Of a stretch of 64,000 nt of DNA, positions 22,120 through 36,225 are shown piece after piece. This stretch comes from Tomocerus qinae. Taxonomy: Eukaryota; Arthropoda; Collembola; Entomobryomorpha; Tomoceridae. The DNA lies in NCBI GenBank assembly GCA_020055645.1, contig CM034548.1:2852001-2916000 (forward strand), given 5' to 3'. A program made the position numbers and the translations under genes. The stretch's first letter is position 1. Each line of letters starts with the position of its first letter. Under the pieces are notes generated by a model. It was not told the DNA's origin, ran no database searches, and saw nothing but the letters and a program-made list of their open reading frames with translations.

Positions 22120-25100
22120 GTGTATGTAGGGCTACTAATACAATAATGGTATAGTATATGTGTGTATGGTGATGAAGTCCTCCGACCAAGTGCACTGAAG
22201 TAGAGTGAAAGAAAGAAGTAAGTTGAGCTGAGAGAGTCTTGGTGGAGAGTAAAAAGACGATGAGGGTGTGCCTGGGCCTACGCCGTTGGCTATGAATTCC
22301 GAAATCCCCCCGATCCGACTTGCCTTGATCTTTCTGGGAGAAGAGCTCTTTCCTGATTATCTCAACATGTTGTATTATATTACTACTCCAACTTTGTTTT
22401 CCTCCGCTTTGACGATCTTTCTCTCCCGTCCAACCTACTCCTCCACTATTATTATTTAGTTCTAGCCAGGTCTCTATAACAATATACTATTTATTATCAT
22501 TACAGTAGTAGTAGAAGTCTCTTTCTGGTTCAGCCGGGTCCTGTTACTTCTCGTCACTACATATTACTCTTTTGCCTGTCCTTCGTCCTATGCTGTAGTG
22601 TAGAGTAAGTGGTAACTACCTCTCCGCCAACTACTATGTGAACTACGCACACATCCACACACAATTTATATTTCTAAATGATATTGTCTTACATTTCATA
22701 ATACATACACCAGTGAGTTTTCACGGTCTTAGTATGTCCTGCCTGTCTACCATTGTGTGCTGAATAATATTGTTATCCATTCTATTCCGCTTCTCACTCT
22801 ACTGTACTCAGTTGTAAATGAGAAACATGATTTTGTTCAATAGGGTTCGTTCTTGCAGCATGATATAAGTTGTTCACATGGCCCTATAATAGAAGTACAT
22901 AAATATCATAAGCTTTTGCTGGCCTTGCATCTTCCATTTACATTGCATAGCTTCATAGAAGTACTTGCATTGCTACATAGATTATAATCTAAGATCTGAT
23001 AACGTAGCAAGAGAGGAAGACCAGATTCTTTGTGGCTTTTGTCAGTTTGAATAGTCTGAGTGAGGGAAGATTGGACCTTAAATAGGGTCCAAGTCCAGTT
23101 TGACTGAGTATAATAAATACAAAGAGTAATAATAATATGTTAATCACTTCATAGTATTCGCTTTCTTATAACGTCGCTTCTTTCTTATACTATACTCATC
23201 TGCAGCCAGAAATAATGCTTAGAAGTATATATGTTGCTCCTCGTTGTCAGTTCCACTTGATAGTCCACATGGCCACAGGAATCCATAGTTCTGTATAATA
23301 AACAGTTGTCCAAGGAGCGAAAAGCAATTCGGATGTTACCTATAGTCCACTAAACAGAAAACACCCGCTCATTTTGTGTCCACTTCAACTTGTTTTCTTT
23401 TGGGAGCATTAAATTACTCGGTACTGCCTGGAGATGCAATGACGTACATATTACAAGTAATGCTTTCACGTTTATTTCACCTTGGATTCTTTATCCTATT
23501 ATATTTCGTTTGCTACAGTAGTATTACTTAGTACAGAGAGTAAGGCTGTTCCGAAATTCAAAACAATTTGAATTTGATTGCAATAGAACTTTAGACAAGT
23601 CTGGGTTGTTAACTTCGAAGAAATGAAAAATCCCAGCTTAAATCAGAACTTATTTTACCCCTAATCAAGTCTGCATTTAAAATTAAAAAGTTCTGTGCAC
23701 AACCAAGCACTATAATGGTGTAAGCAAAATAAACCATGCGTAGAATGCAAAGAAGCGAACAAACAAAAGTATCCTTGCACAGTTTTGATTGCCACAAGAG
23801 ATTTTTTTCAAATACTACTAAATAAGTGTTGAATAACTTTGCTGGTTGGTGTAATGGTATGGGTAATGTATATGATAAGAGACTGAAGAGGTGCATGATG
23901 TGGAATGGACGGAGTGAAAGCTATGGTGGATAAAGTATTGAGATATAATAAATATCATCGTGAGTGTACATAAAGTATGAGAAAAGAGGTTTAGCCCGGA
24001 AACAAGGATTCATATTACTACGGCACTGAAAGGATAGTGAATAAAAAGTGCTAAGAAGTACAAGCAAACTCAGGAGACGGGAGTCGCGTACTTCTAAATG
24101 CATAAGATCTTGAAAAAGTTAGTTGTCCCAGCTGCAGTGGATAAGCATAGTAGATATTATGATGGTGGCAACAATCAGGGCAAGTAAACGAAATGGTACT
24201 TTGCTTTAGCATTGAGTATCTTGCTATATAGTCCGAACGAAAGTCCGTAACTCAGCATCACACTTGCACTTGTCTCTCTATACACTGACAACAGAATATA
24301 TATTTATTTGTATGAGGAATGGAGTAACGAGTGGTGAGTCGAAGTGTAGGCGAAGACGGAAATTATTAGTCGGAGGTATTGGGAAAGAATGAAATGCTAT
24401 GCCGGTCTTGTGTTTTCCAGTTCCAGTCCTCACGCTGGCTACAGATAGAATAGAAATGGATATTATGGTGATTATTATGAGTTTCGTCCTGAGTTTTGTT
24501 TGACGCTTATTTTTTGACAAAAGGGACCCCCTTAAAGAGATCTCAACTTACAGCTTGAGTTACTGGAAATGCATGGCCTGTCTCACTAAAACATATACTC
24601 TGTTGTTAAGCTATAGTAACATGGGATGATGAGGAGAGAGAGGACTTGTGTAGGTGATGGAGAGTGGAGGAGGAAGGACGACATGACATAACTGATCCGA
24701 CAACAAGACCCACTCAATCCCACAGACCCTTTTATTCTTTATGACTTTTCCTTGCTTTTCATTTTTCATGTTGAATCTCTCTCTGTCCTCCTTTCTTGCC
24801 CATTTCTTCTCATTTTCTTCGTCTCTTGCCTCAATATAATAGAGCTGTATCCAAGTACACACCTTACTCCTCCTGAATCTAAATGTTTTGTATACATTTT
24901 AGTCCATTTTTTTCTTTCTTGACGTCAAATGGTTACTGCTCAAATCAGGCACTGTCTATTGTGTTACTATAAATATATACTTTTATGTGTCAGATTATGC
25001 AGGTTTCCTCTATTCGGTAGTGAATAGAGCATCTATTGTGTTTAACAGTTCTACAAATACCTTTTACTTACCATCACATAAAAACCTAATGCATGACTAA

Positions 25101-25756
25101 AGATAGAAACTTTTATAAGAGGATATAGGCTCATCAATAATAACTTCAATTCAGAGTGGACAATACTCTTGTAGATATACCTACATATAGTTAGTTATGT
25201 TATAACATAGTAATGGAATGGACGTTAAGTAAAGGAAACCAGTTGACCTCATCTCTTACTTGGTTAGCTAACATTGCATTCAGCGACACTCACATCAGTC
25301 AGTTTGTGGACGGGGGAGGGGGAAGAGGAACCGCTGAATGGCTATATAGACTCTCAACTTGGAAGATAATCCTCCGTGTTATTGTAAGAACAGGATGTAG
25401 AAGACAGCAGACTATAATGCACTAGTTATATACCTAATAAGTATACGTCTACAGACTCTCATTGTTTGTCTTTGCTTCGTTGGGGATTTACTATACTATT
25501 TCCTACACTTTGCTCATAGTTGCTCCTTTAATGTCACATTATAGCAACTTCGATATAGGCTTATGTGCGTATATGCAGATAGAGCCATTGTGAATGTAAA
25601 CCATCATCATAGTTCGGCAGTGACAAAAACGGCGAGTGAATAGGGAAGTTGCTTAAGTCTAGGGGGAATGTACACACATACATAGATATGTCTGTACTTT
25701 GTGTACGATTATTGAGCTACATAAAATAATAATATGACTATATACAGAGACATTTG

Positions 25757-25777
25757 AAATGGAACAGTTCTCCATTT
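25757..25777. repeat. Perfect 7-bp hairpin AAATGGA/TCCATTT
   Basis: AAATGGA (25757-25763) and TCCATTT (25771-25777) are exact complements around ACAGTTC. Two further A:T pairs are possible outside after one mismatch. Its role is unknown. Confidence 0.4.
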
Positions 25778-26859
25778 AAAACTTGTCACTTTTCCTTGAG
25801 TGATAATTGCTCTAATCCCCCAACAAATAACGTGAACTATTATTCCACTCTCCTTCCTCCATTCTTCAACTACTTATACTTACTTTCCCAGAGGGAAATA
25901 AATGGTAAAACTATTCTTTTATGCCCATTTCCTTTTTTACTCCCTGAAATTTCTTTACAACCTACGCTGGAGAATAAACAGTTTAGTTGTATATTATGCT
26001 ATAGTGACTGTCAGGTGGGTTTACTGTCTGTTGTCGAGATATCCGTCCTTCCTTAACATTGGGGGTTTAAAGTTTCGTCATATTGGCAGAGTTATCAGTG
26101 CCACCTTGTATTTGATAATCGCAATATATTGTGCTATTACAAATATTCATTTTTGGCCAATTAATAACAAATATTTAGTGGAAATTACAAAAATTAATTA
26201 CTGAAAATCACTCATTAGATGATATTATGGTCTTTAGTGCAGTTTAGCTGGTTTTTTGATCATCAATTATAGCTTAGTTTGCTGTTGATTAAAAACTATT
26301 TTAGTTGGTAAATTATTTACGTTGAAGAAATCAAAAGAAACTTTCTATACGATATTGGTTGCTGTTAGAGTCACAATTTAATCCTCTCTCTGTTTTAATA
26401 CATGTATACTATTTAGAGCCGTCGCTTGTTACACACCTTCCACGTGCAGATATTCATTTATAATTCTCTGCACAGTTAATTTTGGAGTATTAAAAGTTGC
26501 CAAAGTCTTAGACGATTCTCTGTTGAAAGTTCGTAGCAGTAAAACAATGGAGATGGAAACTTGGAACATTTTAGTGACGGGGAGGTAACTCACAAAAAGA
26601 ACGTAGTCCATAGCCTATTGTCACTTATTAAGCAAGAAAGCAACTTGGCTGTGACTGTCAGTTAATAAAGTTGTACAAATTTCGTCAACTGAGGGTACTT
26701 AATTATAGATTTTGAAAAGTTAATCGGTGAGTTGATTTTCCATTGTTAGTAAATATAGGTCCTTCGCAGACGGCTTATGAATGTGGCATAAAAATTTAGT
26801 TCATTGTAGCACTGAACCAAACTAATGAAAGTAAGGAATGGCAACGCTTGACTTCCTTT

Positions 26860-26920
26860 TAATTAGATTCATATTAATTTTCACGTGGAACCAAGAAGTT
26901 TCCTCTTGGGAATTTAATTA
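26860..26920. promoter_or_regulatory. Possible cis-regulatory cluster (TAATTA words and E-box)
   Basis: Within about 60 bp the sequence shows TAATTAG (26860-26866), ATTAATT (26873-26879), the palindromic E-box CACGTG (26882-26887), a CCAAGA/TCTTGG dyad (26891-26909) and TAATTA (26915-26920). TAATTA is the core of many homeodomain sites, and CACGTG is bound by bHLH factors. The grouping is seen in the sequence. A regulatory role is inference only, because TAATTA is frequent in AT-rich DNA. Confidence 0.2.
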
Positions 26921-29464
26921 CGTAATAAGAATTTCCGTAAGCAAATAAAAGAAAGTTATTAAGCTTCTATTTTCCTATTGAGGTCCATAGTAAACTGAAA
27001 TATGTGGATGGTGGGCAGTGCTTGTCGGTTGGTTATATTTAGCAAACGACGAAAGCACATAGAAAATAAGTCAGAGCAATAAAGTGATTCGATGGATAGG
27101 GATGAGTGAGCGACCATGTTCCTAGTCTCACTGAATTGGATTGAAAGCAATTGAATTGACTGTCACTGCTGGAGACGATTCGTTGAGTGCAAAGAAGCCT
27201 CTGTCCGAGTTTTTATGTCACATGCCTAGTTACTTTGAAACGTTTCTTTTGATGTTGTGGAACATGGAAGTGATTTCGTTATACGTCTTTCCTCTAATAC
27301 TTTTGTCTGTCTCTCAGTCCTTCCATTGGCATACCATCTTATTTCATTATTCGGATGATACCAGGACACTGCTTTAGGGATGGCATTATGGGAATTTGCT
27401 GGGGAACATTGCCCTATACCTACACTCCTGACTTATATATATTATACACGTACGGAATCGGGTATAAAAACTGTCCTTCTTCATATGCCTTGTGTATATA
27501 GAATCGGAAGTGATTATTTTGTCAAACGATGTTTTCTACCGATGTATGTACCGACAGATTGATTGATTTACTCACTTCACTTGCTCAAAGTAAATTGCAA
27601 GTGGTAGCAAATACATAGACACGATAGACGAGTGAACCAATATGTTAATAAGGCGCTGACCTTATAGGACTTAAGTCACAAAGATGTAACTTAATGTCAT
27701 CACTCATTATGAGACACTCGCTTTTCTTGCACCTGGCATTCCTTCTGACGTAATTCGTAACGAACTCAATATTCCTTGCAAAGTCATGCTTTAAAGTTGC
27801 AATTCTGTCATCAGGAATTCTAAAAGGTAATTTTTAATTGCCATAAACTCATTGCACTTTGTAGATCGCTGCTCACAACTATTACCGTGCATAGAAAGGC
27901 AGAGAAAGGGCTAAAGATATTACTATTTGTACTTTTAATGTAATTACTAAAAATCTGCATGAAATGGATATATTGCGACTGTGTCAACAAAATAAATTTC
28001 CCTCGGGACCCTGAATTTCAATTCCTTTATGGAGAGTTAATGCATGCCAGTTGAATATTAAATAAGTAGTAATGTCTGTAATGCATCGATTGAAAAAATT
28101 AGCATGTGCTGAGACGTGGCTTTGGCTCCTTTGATCACTTGAAGGAGAGTGCTAGTTGTAAGATGACATTTAATAATTGCATGGTTAGTTAGTTGATGCC
28201 GACTTGCATAATGTGTACATGTGTTGCATTAGCATGGCGATGAGGACGCAAGCAGACGTCCTTCAATTTCCAGTCCCTCGTGTCTGAAGACAGAACTGTA
28301 AGTGGCAGTGCAACGTCTGCGGGTGGCAATAAAGAAAACTGGATAACAAATTTGCATGTAGTAGCATCTATTAAAGTGATGAAATCAATTAAGCGAGTTC
28401 AAATAGAGCGAATTCGGAGATTAATGAGATTGCGAATTGTTTACTGTCTGTTTGCACAGTTTGTATTCCCTGCGTACCTGACTTGACTGCATGACAATTA
28501 CGAACTACTTACTTAAGTACGTAGCCGAGGTTTGTCAGTGATTCCCTATGACACTGTGGAGCTGTAGACGTTTGCATTTTCTCTTTGATGGAAATGAAGA
28601 AGGTTGGAGGGGAATCATGTATCCTTGAATGTGCTCTACTGCTCTCTGATGCTCATCCTGCCTGACTACATACTGGTGCGGTTGATTGAACTTAATTAAA
28701 GACGAGTTTACTTACTTCTTCCCTCCCAACTGGACTCAATTGACATAAATTACTTTTATTGGAGTTGGGAATTCTCTTTTTTAACGATTGCTGTTTACAT
28801 GGAAAACAATCGAAAGGCCGACTTTTCTTTTCGCTTTCCCAAAAAGGAAATTGATTAGCTACGTAGCGCACGGATTTGCCTTAAATTCCTCAGGACACGA
28901 TAAATTAAATGCCAGGCTTGTTCCAAAAGAGATAATAGCAGAACGACACTAACTTTCCCATAATGCAACTAGATCTAATTTCTTTGTAAGTGGAAGTGTT
29001 TACAAATATACATTCTTGTTTGTGTACATTATTCGGAGTTGCAACACCTGTATAGATAGGTTTACTCTGTCTGTCTCTAAGCACGATAATTTTAGAATGG
29101 ATTAGGTTACACTATTCAAACTCTGCTGCTCATCTACAAGTCAATGTAGAACCGAAGTTTACAAATAGACACAATTATGTGTCCCTAACTGAGGAATAGT
29201 TCTAAGATCATAAAATGATGTAGTTTTAATTATGTTCATCGTAGAATGCTGTGAGATTACTTTTTCAATAATAATTGTTGTTATGCAAGTCGATATGGCA
29301 GATAAGTACCTATCTCGCTTGCGTCAAAAGGTATTCCTGTTTTTTAGAAATTAAAATCTTCCAGGGACAATCGTCGATGGACTTGGACACAAACATAATA
29401 TTATCTACTGAAAGACTCGGAACAGACAAGACAAACATTACTGTAATAGTAGTAGTATTTTAGT

Positions 29465-29490
29465 GTATGCAAATTGTTGTATTTGCATAC
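29465..29490. promoter_or_regulatory. Inverted pair of POU octamers in a 10-bp stem
   Basis: GTATGCAAAT (29465-29474) and ATTTGCATAC (29481-29490) are exact reverse complements separated by the six bases TGTTGT. Each arm contains the full octamer ATGCAAAT/ATTTGCAT, the classical binding word of POU-domain transcription factors. A TAATTA word follows at once (29491-29496). Single octamers occur several times in the window, about as often as expected (for example 6741, 33902, 57982, 61407 and 63193), but only this pair is arranged as a perfect dyad. This suggests a dimer site, unproven. Confidence 0.45.
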
Positions 29491-29496
29491 TAATTA

Positions 29497-32400
29497 TATA
29501 CTATTTTACCACTTCTGCTATTTTACACACGGACACAACTTTACCTTTACATTCCGTTGTTTCACATAATTGAGATAAACAGAAATAGTAGAGAACTTTT
29601 ATTTACTTCCTGTGGGTGAACGAAGAATGGTTCAAAAGACTGGGCTTACTTACGTGACGTAATTGGGCAATTCAATATCCAAAGAGCTCTACTTTTAAAC
29701 TGCTTCTTTATGCCATCCGAGGTATTAATGAATTGTAGTGTTTTATTGCCTGCAACCCAGCGGCGTGAAAACAAACCAAGAACAGTAACTAACGAAAACT
29801 TTAATCTAACTAATGTATATTTATTCATTGCTTTTTCTCCCAGGGTGTTATGGCTACCGTTGGATTTGCCAGATTTATATTGCATATAAATAATCTACCT
29901 TACTTTTAGTATTATTCATGCCACGTAAAAAATTTAAATTATTAAGGAGTAGGAAGATATCGATACAAATTTTCATAATATGTTACAGGCACATTAAAAG
30001 TAAAAGGCATTCTTTCAATTTGAACGTACCGAATTCTATCTTGAGTCGTCAAAAATATTTGACATTTGCAAAATATTTGATACACGCGATCTTTTAAACA
30101 GCCTTTCATATATCCTACAATACTGAATTTCTCCCAAATCCACTTTCATTTTAGGTTTTGAAAAGTTTAGTCTTCGTTGTTATTTCATATAGCAATTTGA
30201 GGTACTTTACAAGATTCTTCCTTCTGCTTTACAGATTTAATGCACTAAACAGATTTCAGGTAGACATTTCCAATTGGGTGCTACATAGTAACGGCAGATA
30301 TTCGAGTATTTTTATAGCAACCAAAAGTAGCTTATTATTATAACCACTTTAAAATGATTTGATATTTTCCCAAGAGTTGATTCTAGAATATTTCGTTATA
30401 TGGCCTGGATCTAAATTTAAGTGCTTATTTTCATAGTATAGGTAATGTTACCAACCAAGTTGACAGGGAATTTAGAAAGAGTCAAAGGGAACGAGAAAAA
30501 GGTTTGAAGAAGATTAGATGAGAGGGATGAGAGTTCTTGTCGTGACTCTCTCTGAACTTCGCTTGAATAATGTGCATCGAGCTACTTGCCTAGGAAATAT
30601 TCATTAGGTTCCTCATCGCATATCACTTTTCTACATCCGATGTCAGCAAACTCCACTTTGCCCATACATAGGTAATCTCATTGTGAATTGAGTGACGTGA
30701 ATCTTCTGTGTAGATTTTGAATGCCTTCTGTTCATATTTACTATATTTAAGTTTGTTTTCCGTGTTTGCTCAGGAAATTGTCTTATGAGCCTCATAAAAT
30801 CCTCCCCTAATGAAATTAAAGTAGGGATTAAACTTGACTTTTGCAAAAATATAAATTATTAGCAAATTCTACCTGTTCATGTTGCAACTAAAAATGTGCA
30901 CAATATGGTGGAATTAGAACAATTTTCGAAGAATACTGGGCACAGGAGCGTCGTATTATAACATGTTTAAAGTGACTTTCTTTATTTTGGAAAAGACAAG
31001 AGCGTGGAAGAGAAATAAGTTTTGGGTGTCAGGATTTTTATTTAGGAACGAAGTTGCATGAATGTACAAGTTGTTAGATGGCATGTAAATGTCAGTATTA
31101 TTGGATGTGAAGATTTTGTACGGGATGGAAAACTGAGAGGACATGGGAGTCGAGTGCTTAGAGAGGATGTTCTCGTGGGAGATATTGAAGATTCGAAATG
31201 TAAGTAACATGAGTTGGAAAAGTAATATCTGGATGCGAGTAAACAAACTGGCTCTATTGTACGTACGTGTCTGTGTCTATGTGCTAGGGTTGATTTAGTT
31301 GACTCAAAATGCAGTTGTTTGTCTCTTTTCGCGTAGTATCGACAAGGACTGTTCATAATGTCACATAAAGTTCACAAGTGCACGAACAAGTACCTGTAAC
31401 TTGTCGGCTAATGCACAGAAACGTCAACAGAGACAGAATTATGTGCTTAATTGTAGGAACTTTTGCGGTTCTATGTTTGTGGGAGTCAAAATATCTCTCT
31501 TCTTCCCATCCTTTTAAGTGCAATACTGAATGCTACAAGTTTGCTTTGCGTTAGCTCAAGATCCGTTCCCCACTGTTTACTCTACGTCTACAAGTTACAT
31601 ACACTCTCTGCAGTAGTAGCCCGAGTCAAGTAGCGCTAATGTCGAATGTGTTAATTTAAGTCTCAACTTTTGCTATCTCTACAGCTAGGATAATTCAAAA
31701 GCCAAGACAATTCATGACATTTTTCGATGCATTGAAAAAGTTGAATGTGACTTTGAACTGGAATTAATTATCCAATATTTAGTTAGAATTTTCAAAAATC
31801 TTTAATGATTGATCGACATTAACGAGCAGTCACACTATAATATGGATTCACCTGTAAAGTGGATGTTTGTTTGCAGACGCCTCTGCCTGAATATTCATTC
31901 TATGTAAAATGCTATCCTCTTATTTATTGAAAGAAGATTGGTACTCATTGTCTGTGGTATTAACAATTAATACTAAGCAAATATTTATTTTGTCGCTGAT
32001 ACATATTATACTTTGAGACATCTTGAATGCAGAGTTCGCACAGTGGGAGCAAAACGTCTCAGTAGTTCAGGGAGTGCATTGTGCAGTCACTGATGTATGC
32101 TGTGTCGGTATTTATTATTAGGTATATGCCTATATAGTGCAGTACAAAGTGAGTAAAACAAACAAAAGAAAAAATGCTTGTTTTCTTATTTATCTGGTTC
32201 GTTGTACTTAAATACATAATTGCGAGTGTTTTTACTAGAAGATGTAAATGAGAGTATTCCGCCGTTATTTCTTTATCGCAGGGAAATTGTTTTGGCAGAA
32301 AGAAGAGGAAGTGATTGTAAATTCTGTAGTAGTAATTCCGCTTTATGCCGACTCTGTTTTTAATTGACAAAGAGTTCCGTATGTGTACTCAAACGCTTTT

Positions 32401-34160
32401 CTATTTGGTTTCTGCTTCCTTTACACTACTTCACTTTTGTTTCATTCCCTTCTCCCTTCCCTCTCCTCTTATAATTATAAAGCGAGAAAGTTGAGTAGGA
32501 TTTCCATTTTATGTTACGACTTGAATTTGTGCTCCTGTACAAAGACATTTACTAAACAGGCTCCATGCTGCTCCCTCCCTTACAACAACCAACTCTCATT
32601 ATTATATCTTTCCTACTCTTGCTTTTCCACGAGTGATGCTGTTTCTATATTTAACTTTCAATAAACTAGTCGACTGAATAGCAATTATTTTCAGCAGATT
32701 CAATGCATTCAATAGTTAATGTTAGCGAATGGTCTATTTAATGTCACTCAAGTCAACTCATAGATTCCGCTATGTACGTACTTGTATACCTCGTTTTCTC
32801 ATGTTAAATTATGTTAATGGCAACATCCACGTTTTGTAGGCTCTTTCTTTCTGAGCTCGTATATCAATGCTCTACGAGCTTCTTTCGTCTCACGTGTCAA
32901 ACATCTCTATAAAACTCTACAAATATGTATAGCAAAGTAAATGTGACGTAATAAAACTTTTACATTAATTTACAGTATGCTTTTTAAGTAGCCCTTAAAA
33001 ATAGGGAGAGAAACGATCCCTTCTTCTCAATTGTTTTGTAAGGGCAGTTAATAATACATAATTACAATTAAAATGAAAAACCGTGATTTCCGACATTCTG
33101 AATACGGTTCGTAATAAAATCTATTCTCCAAACGAAACAAAACTCGATTAATCAAAAATCTGGTTTCATTTTTATGATTTGTCATTCGTCGAAAACATAA
33201 CATTCTTTATATTTTTCTGTCTATTGGATCAAATAAATGCAATTGGTTCTTAACAGACAATCAATTCCATGTAAATCTGGATCTGAAATGAAATGAGATT
33301 GTAGGAGATTTTCTCCATGCAGACAGTATAACCATATAGTCATTGTATTTTATAAGAATAAAGAAGGTTCTTTACACCTGAATCTGCATGTTAAAACGTA
33401 ATTTTGCATAGACTTAGGTCCTCGAGTAATTCTATCCAGTCCAATGCAATTTACCCACGGTAATGGTGTTTTAATATACTTAGTACATTCGTGCTACTCT
33501 ACTCACCTTGAACAGCGCAATTGCGTATTCTGACAAAGAACCGAATATTCCCTATTGCCTTCCAGCTTTGCTTTGCTCTTTCTCTAATACTTCAAGATTG
33601 AAAAATTTGGATTCCTGAAAAATTTTCCATTTCATCGCATAGAAAAAATTATTGCTTTATTTTTATTTTCTTGACAACAATCAGCCAAAATGCGTTTTTG
33701 ATCTCCACTCTATACATGATCTGTACTCTGTACAAGTGTTCCTGATGTAGTACTTAATGCAAATGTAGTCACTTTTGTTAAATGTTCACTTTTGAATATT
33801 TAAAAATCTACGTCTGTGTCACAATGTTGCTCTATTTATTTATCATCATGTATTTACCATTTGCTACTTAGACATAGACTCTAGTAGATAATACGTGAAA
33901 TATGCAAATAGATATTTATGTTACAGATAGAGAAACTTTATGCGCTAAAGTAAAAGCTGCAATGGATGAAAAGATTGTGACTATTTTAAGAAATTTAACC
34001 CTATGGCATGTGCTGCAAGGGACAGTTCAATTAAGAAACTATTTAACTTTCCTATTCTATTGCTATATTATGGCTATTAATACATGCGTCACACGGGTTT
34101 AGATTTTATATTATAACCTTTTAATTCTCATACGTTTTTAGAAGAACTGGAACATAAATG
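29497..34160. other. Anonymous non-coding DNA
   Basis: No gene or repeat family recognised. A near-duplicate CAAAATATTTGA word occurs twice within 35 bp (about 30050 and 30069). Minus-strand frames of about 100 codons at 30956-31356 overlap in two phases and are not convincing. CAAGTCAAC occurs at 32749. Confidence 0.6.
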
Positions 34161-34167
34161 TATTTTT

Positions 34168-34221
34168 TATCAACGTGATCGGCACGAGTATGCTGGTTGA
34201 AGCGTTGATACTGATCACGTT
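34168..34221. repeat. Compound inverted repeat with two alternative hairpins
   Basis: Two nested pairings share the same left arm. TATCAACG (34168-34175) is the exact complement of CGTTGATA (34203-34210). AACGTGATC (34172-34180) is the exact complement of GATCACGTT (34213-34221). In the second fold AGTAT (34187-34191) also pairs with ATACT (34208-34212), giving about 14 bp of stem with a six-base one-sided bulge. The two folds cannot form together. Such mutually exclusive pairings are seen in structured RNAs, but overlapping dyads for DNA-binding proteins or chance are also possible. No adjacent gene gives context. Confidence 0.6.
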
Positions 34222-35098
34222 TACATAAATATATATGCATAATATTATGTGGTGTTTCCAATCGTTGTCGACGTCCTCATGTTTGTGTGGGTGTTATCCC
34301 GTGTTCCTTACAAAAATATTACTTACTTAGGTACAAGTAAGAAAGGCAATTTTGTTTCCCTATCTTGTTGATAATGCTTTCGATTTTCTGTGAATAATGA
34401 GTTGATAATTATAATGAAACCATTTTCGTGTTTGAAAACACATAAATTATTGATTTGTTCATCAGATCAGATTGGACCTCTATGGTACTTTATGGCCGAG
34501 AATTTCCGTACGTAGCACTCGATTATAAGTAAATCTCAGGCCTAGGATTTGACATAAATGTATACACGGCTGCTTTTTCTCATTGCTTACGTTGGGCGAA
34601 TGGCTTATTGACTCCCGAATAAACGTCATCAGGCTTGGTCTGTTTTTATTACTTATTGCTGTGTTGAATAATGGATTTTGATTTCTATCTAATTTTAGTT
34701 TTATGATTGATATCATTCTAAACTTGAATGTCAATGACAAAGTAAGCAGTCAAACATTAGCATATCAATATCATAGTTAGAACTGACTCACGCATGTGGA
34801 TTATCGTCTATGATTTAAATTTCATGATAGTTTTATGGACAAAGTCATAATGTGATAAAACTGTCACTACTTTATAATGTTGTATTTTCATCGTGATCCT
34901 AATCTAAATGCATAATGGGTTAGAAGGGGAGATTTGATATTTACCCATTATCAATAAAATTTCACTCGGGTGCTTTGTAATTGCACCAATTGTTTTCGTT
35001 TTGTCCCGCTGCGTTTATCCTTCTTCTACGATGTAAATTTACTGTGTATTAGAACTGTCTTACAGTTTTTAATCCTAATTCTAGCTTAATCGCCATAT

Positions 35099-35114
35099 AG
35101 CCCAGAATTGGGCT
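35099..35114. repeat. Hairpin AGCCCA/TGGGCT followed by T-rich DNA
   Basis: AGCCCA (35099-35104) pairs exactly with TGGGCT (35109-35114) around GAAT and is followed by TTTTC. The form resembles a bacterial terminator, but the setting is not bacterial and the stem is only 6 bp, so I do not call it one. Confidence 0.4.
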
Positions 35115-36225
35115 TTTCAAGCTCTATTTTTATATAGGAAAATTCACTGAAGTTACGTTATATAGGTTAATTGCGTATTAAACAGCCTACAAAGAGTGTG
35201 GATGGGTATTCATGACGATTTCCAACAACAATGAATGTGGATGCACATGCAATGTCGACGGAAGAAAAGTGAAACGTGTCTTTGATGAAAAAGAAATCAT
35301 CTGCTGAACAGAATTGAGAAACAAGGAAAATCCATCAAATAATTTGGCTTGTGGTTTCCTTTCGTGTGGCTGTCTGGAACGTTAACTTCACTTTCAGCAT
35401 CTAATGGATTCATGGATTCTATTGAGAATGTGTAACTGGTGTATGGCAGGGTAGAAGCGGTGCTGCTACACTGACGTCTTGTGATGTGAATGTGTGAAAT
35501 GGCCAGAATTGCATTTGCAGCGGAGATGAGTGATTGATTGTCTCTAGCAGCCAGATCTGGGCTGAAGTCTTTTAAAAGAGTGCATTTACTAATGCTACGT
35601 GTTTCTGTCAAAATTTATTGTATTAAAGGACGTGCCTGCGCTCCCTTCCTCTGCTTGCTTCCTACTTTTATCCACATTGCTGCAGCATGCTTTGTATTTG
35701 TATGTATGTATGTCTGTTCCAAATCGAAGCCACAATTTTTTGTCCAAGATTTCTGAAAATTAATTTTTATATAAAATATTCTTGAAGGGTGAAAGTGTTT
35801 AGTAACATTATTGTTTATAGTAATAAAGGAGCACTTTACAATGTAATTGATGAAATTACATGATATGCAAACACAGTAGATGATATGAGTAGCTTTACAG
35901 TACTGTATGTAGACATTGTGCAAAAGGAATTAAATAGGCTAAAGTGATAACTACATTCCAAACATAAACTTTACCTTTGGTTCAAGGGGCAAAACTGGAA
36001 TCTTTTCCAGTTGCATTCTCACATCTCTCCGAACCTGTTACAAAAGTTGAGAATTTCGTGAACTGGTGTGTAGAGATTCTTCTTTCTCTAACGTCGCTTA
36101 CGTGGCCCGTTTCCTCTCTTTGACAAACTTTGATGTGCATTTGAAATAACTGCGACTTTACTAGCTTACGTTTGTAGTAAACTATCCATCTCAAGTAGAC
36201 GCTTTTAATGCAGATGCTGTTGTCA

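Larger units (their letters stand above)
22000..29460. other. Anonymous non-coding DNA
   Basis: No gene recognised. The stretch alternates between purine-rich patches (22195-22270 and 24630-24680) and pyrimidine-rich patches (24735-24830). The latter look like poorly coding low-complexity DNA. Open frames of up to 100 codons at 25754-26204 overlap in two phases and lack a domain. A palindrome at 25757-25777 and a cluster of TAATTA-type words at 26860-26935 are described separately. Confidence 0.6.

Noticed and set aside
25754-26204. Two overlapping 100-codon frames
   Set aside because: They lie in different phases, share no domain with anything I know, and do not have clear start or splice context.
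35099-35118. Hairpin followed by T's resembling an intrinsic terminator
   Set aside because: The stem is six base pairs, there is no upstream gene, and the window is not bacterial.
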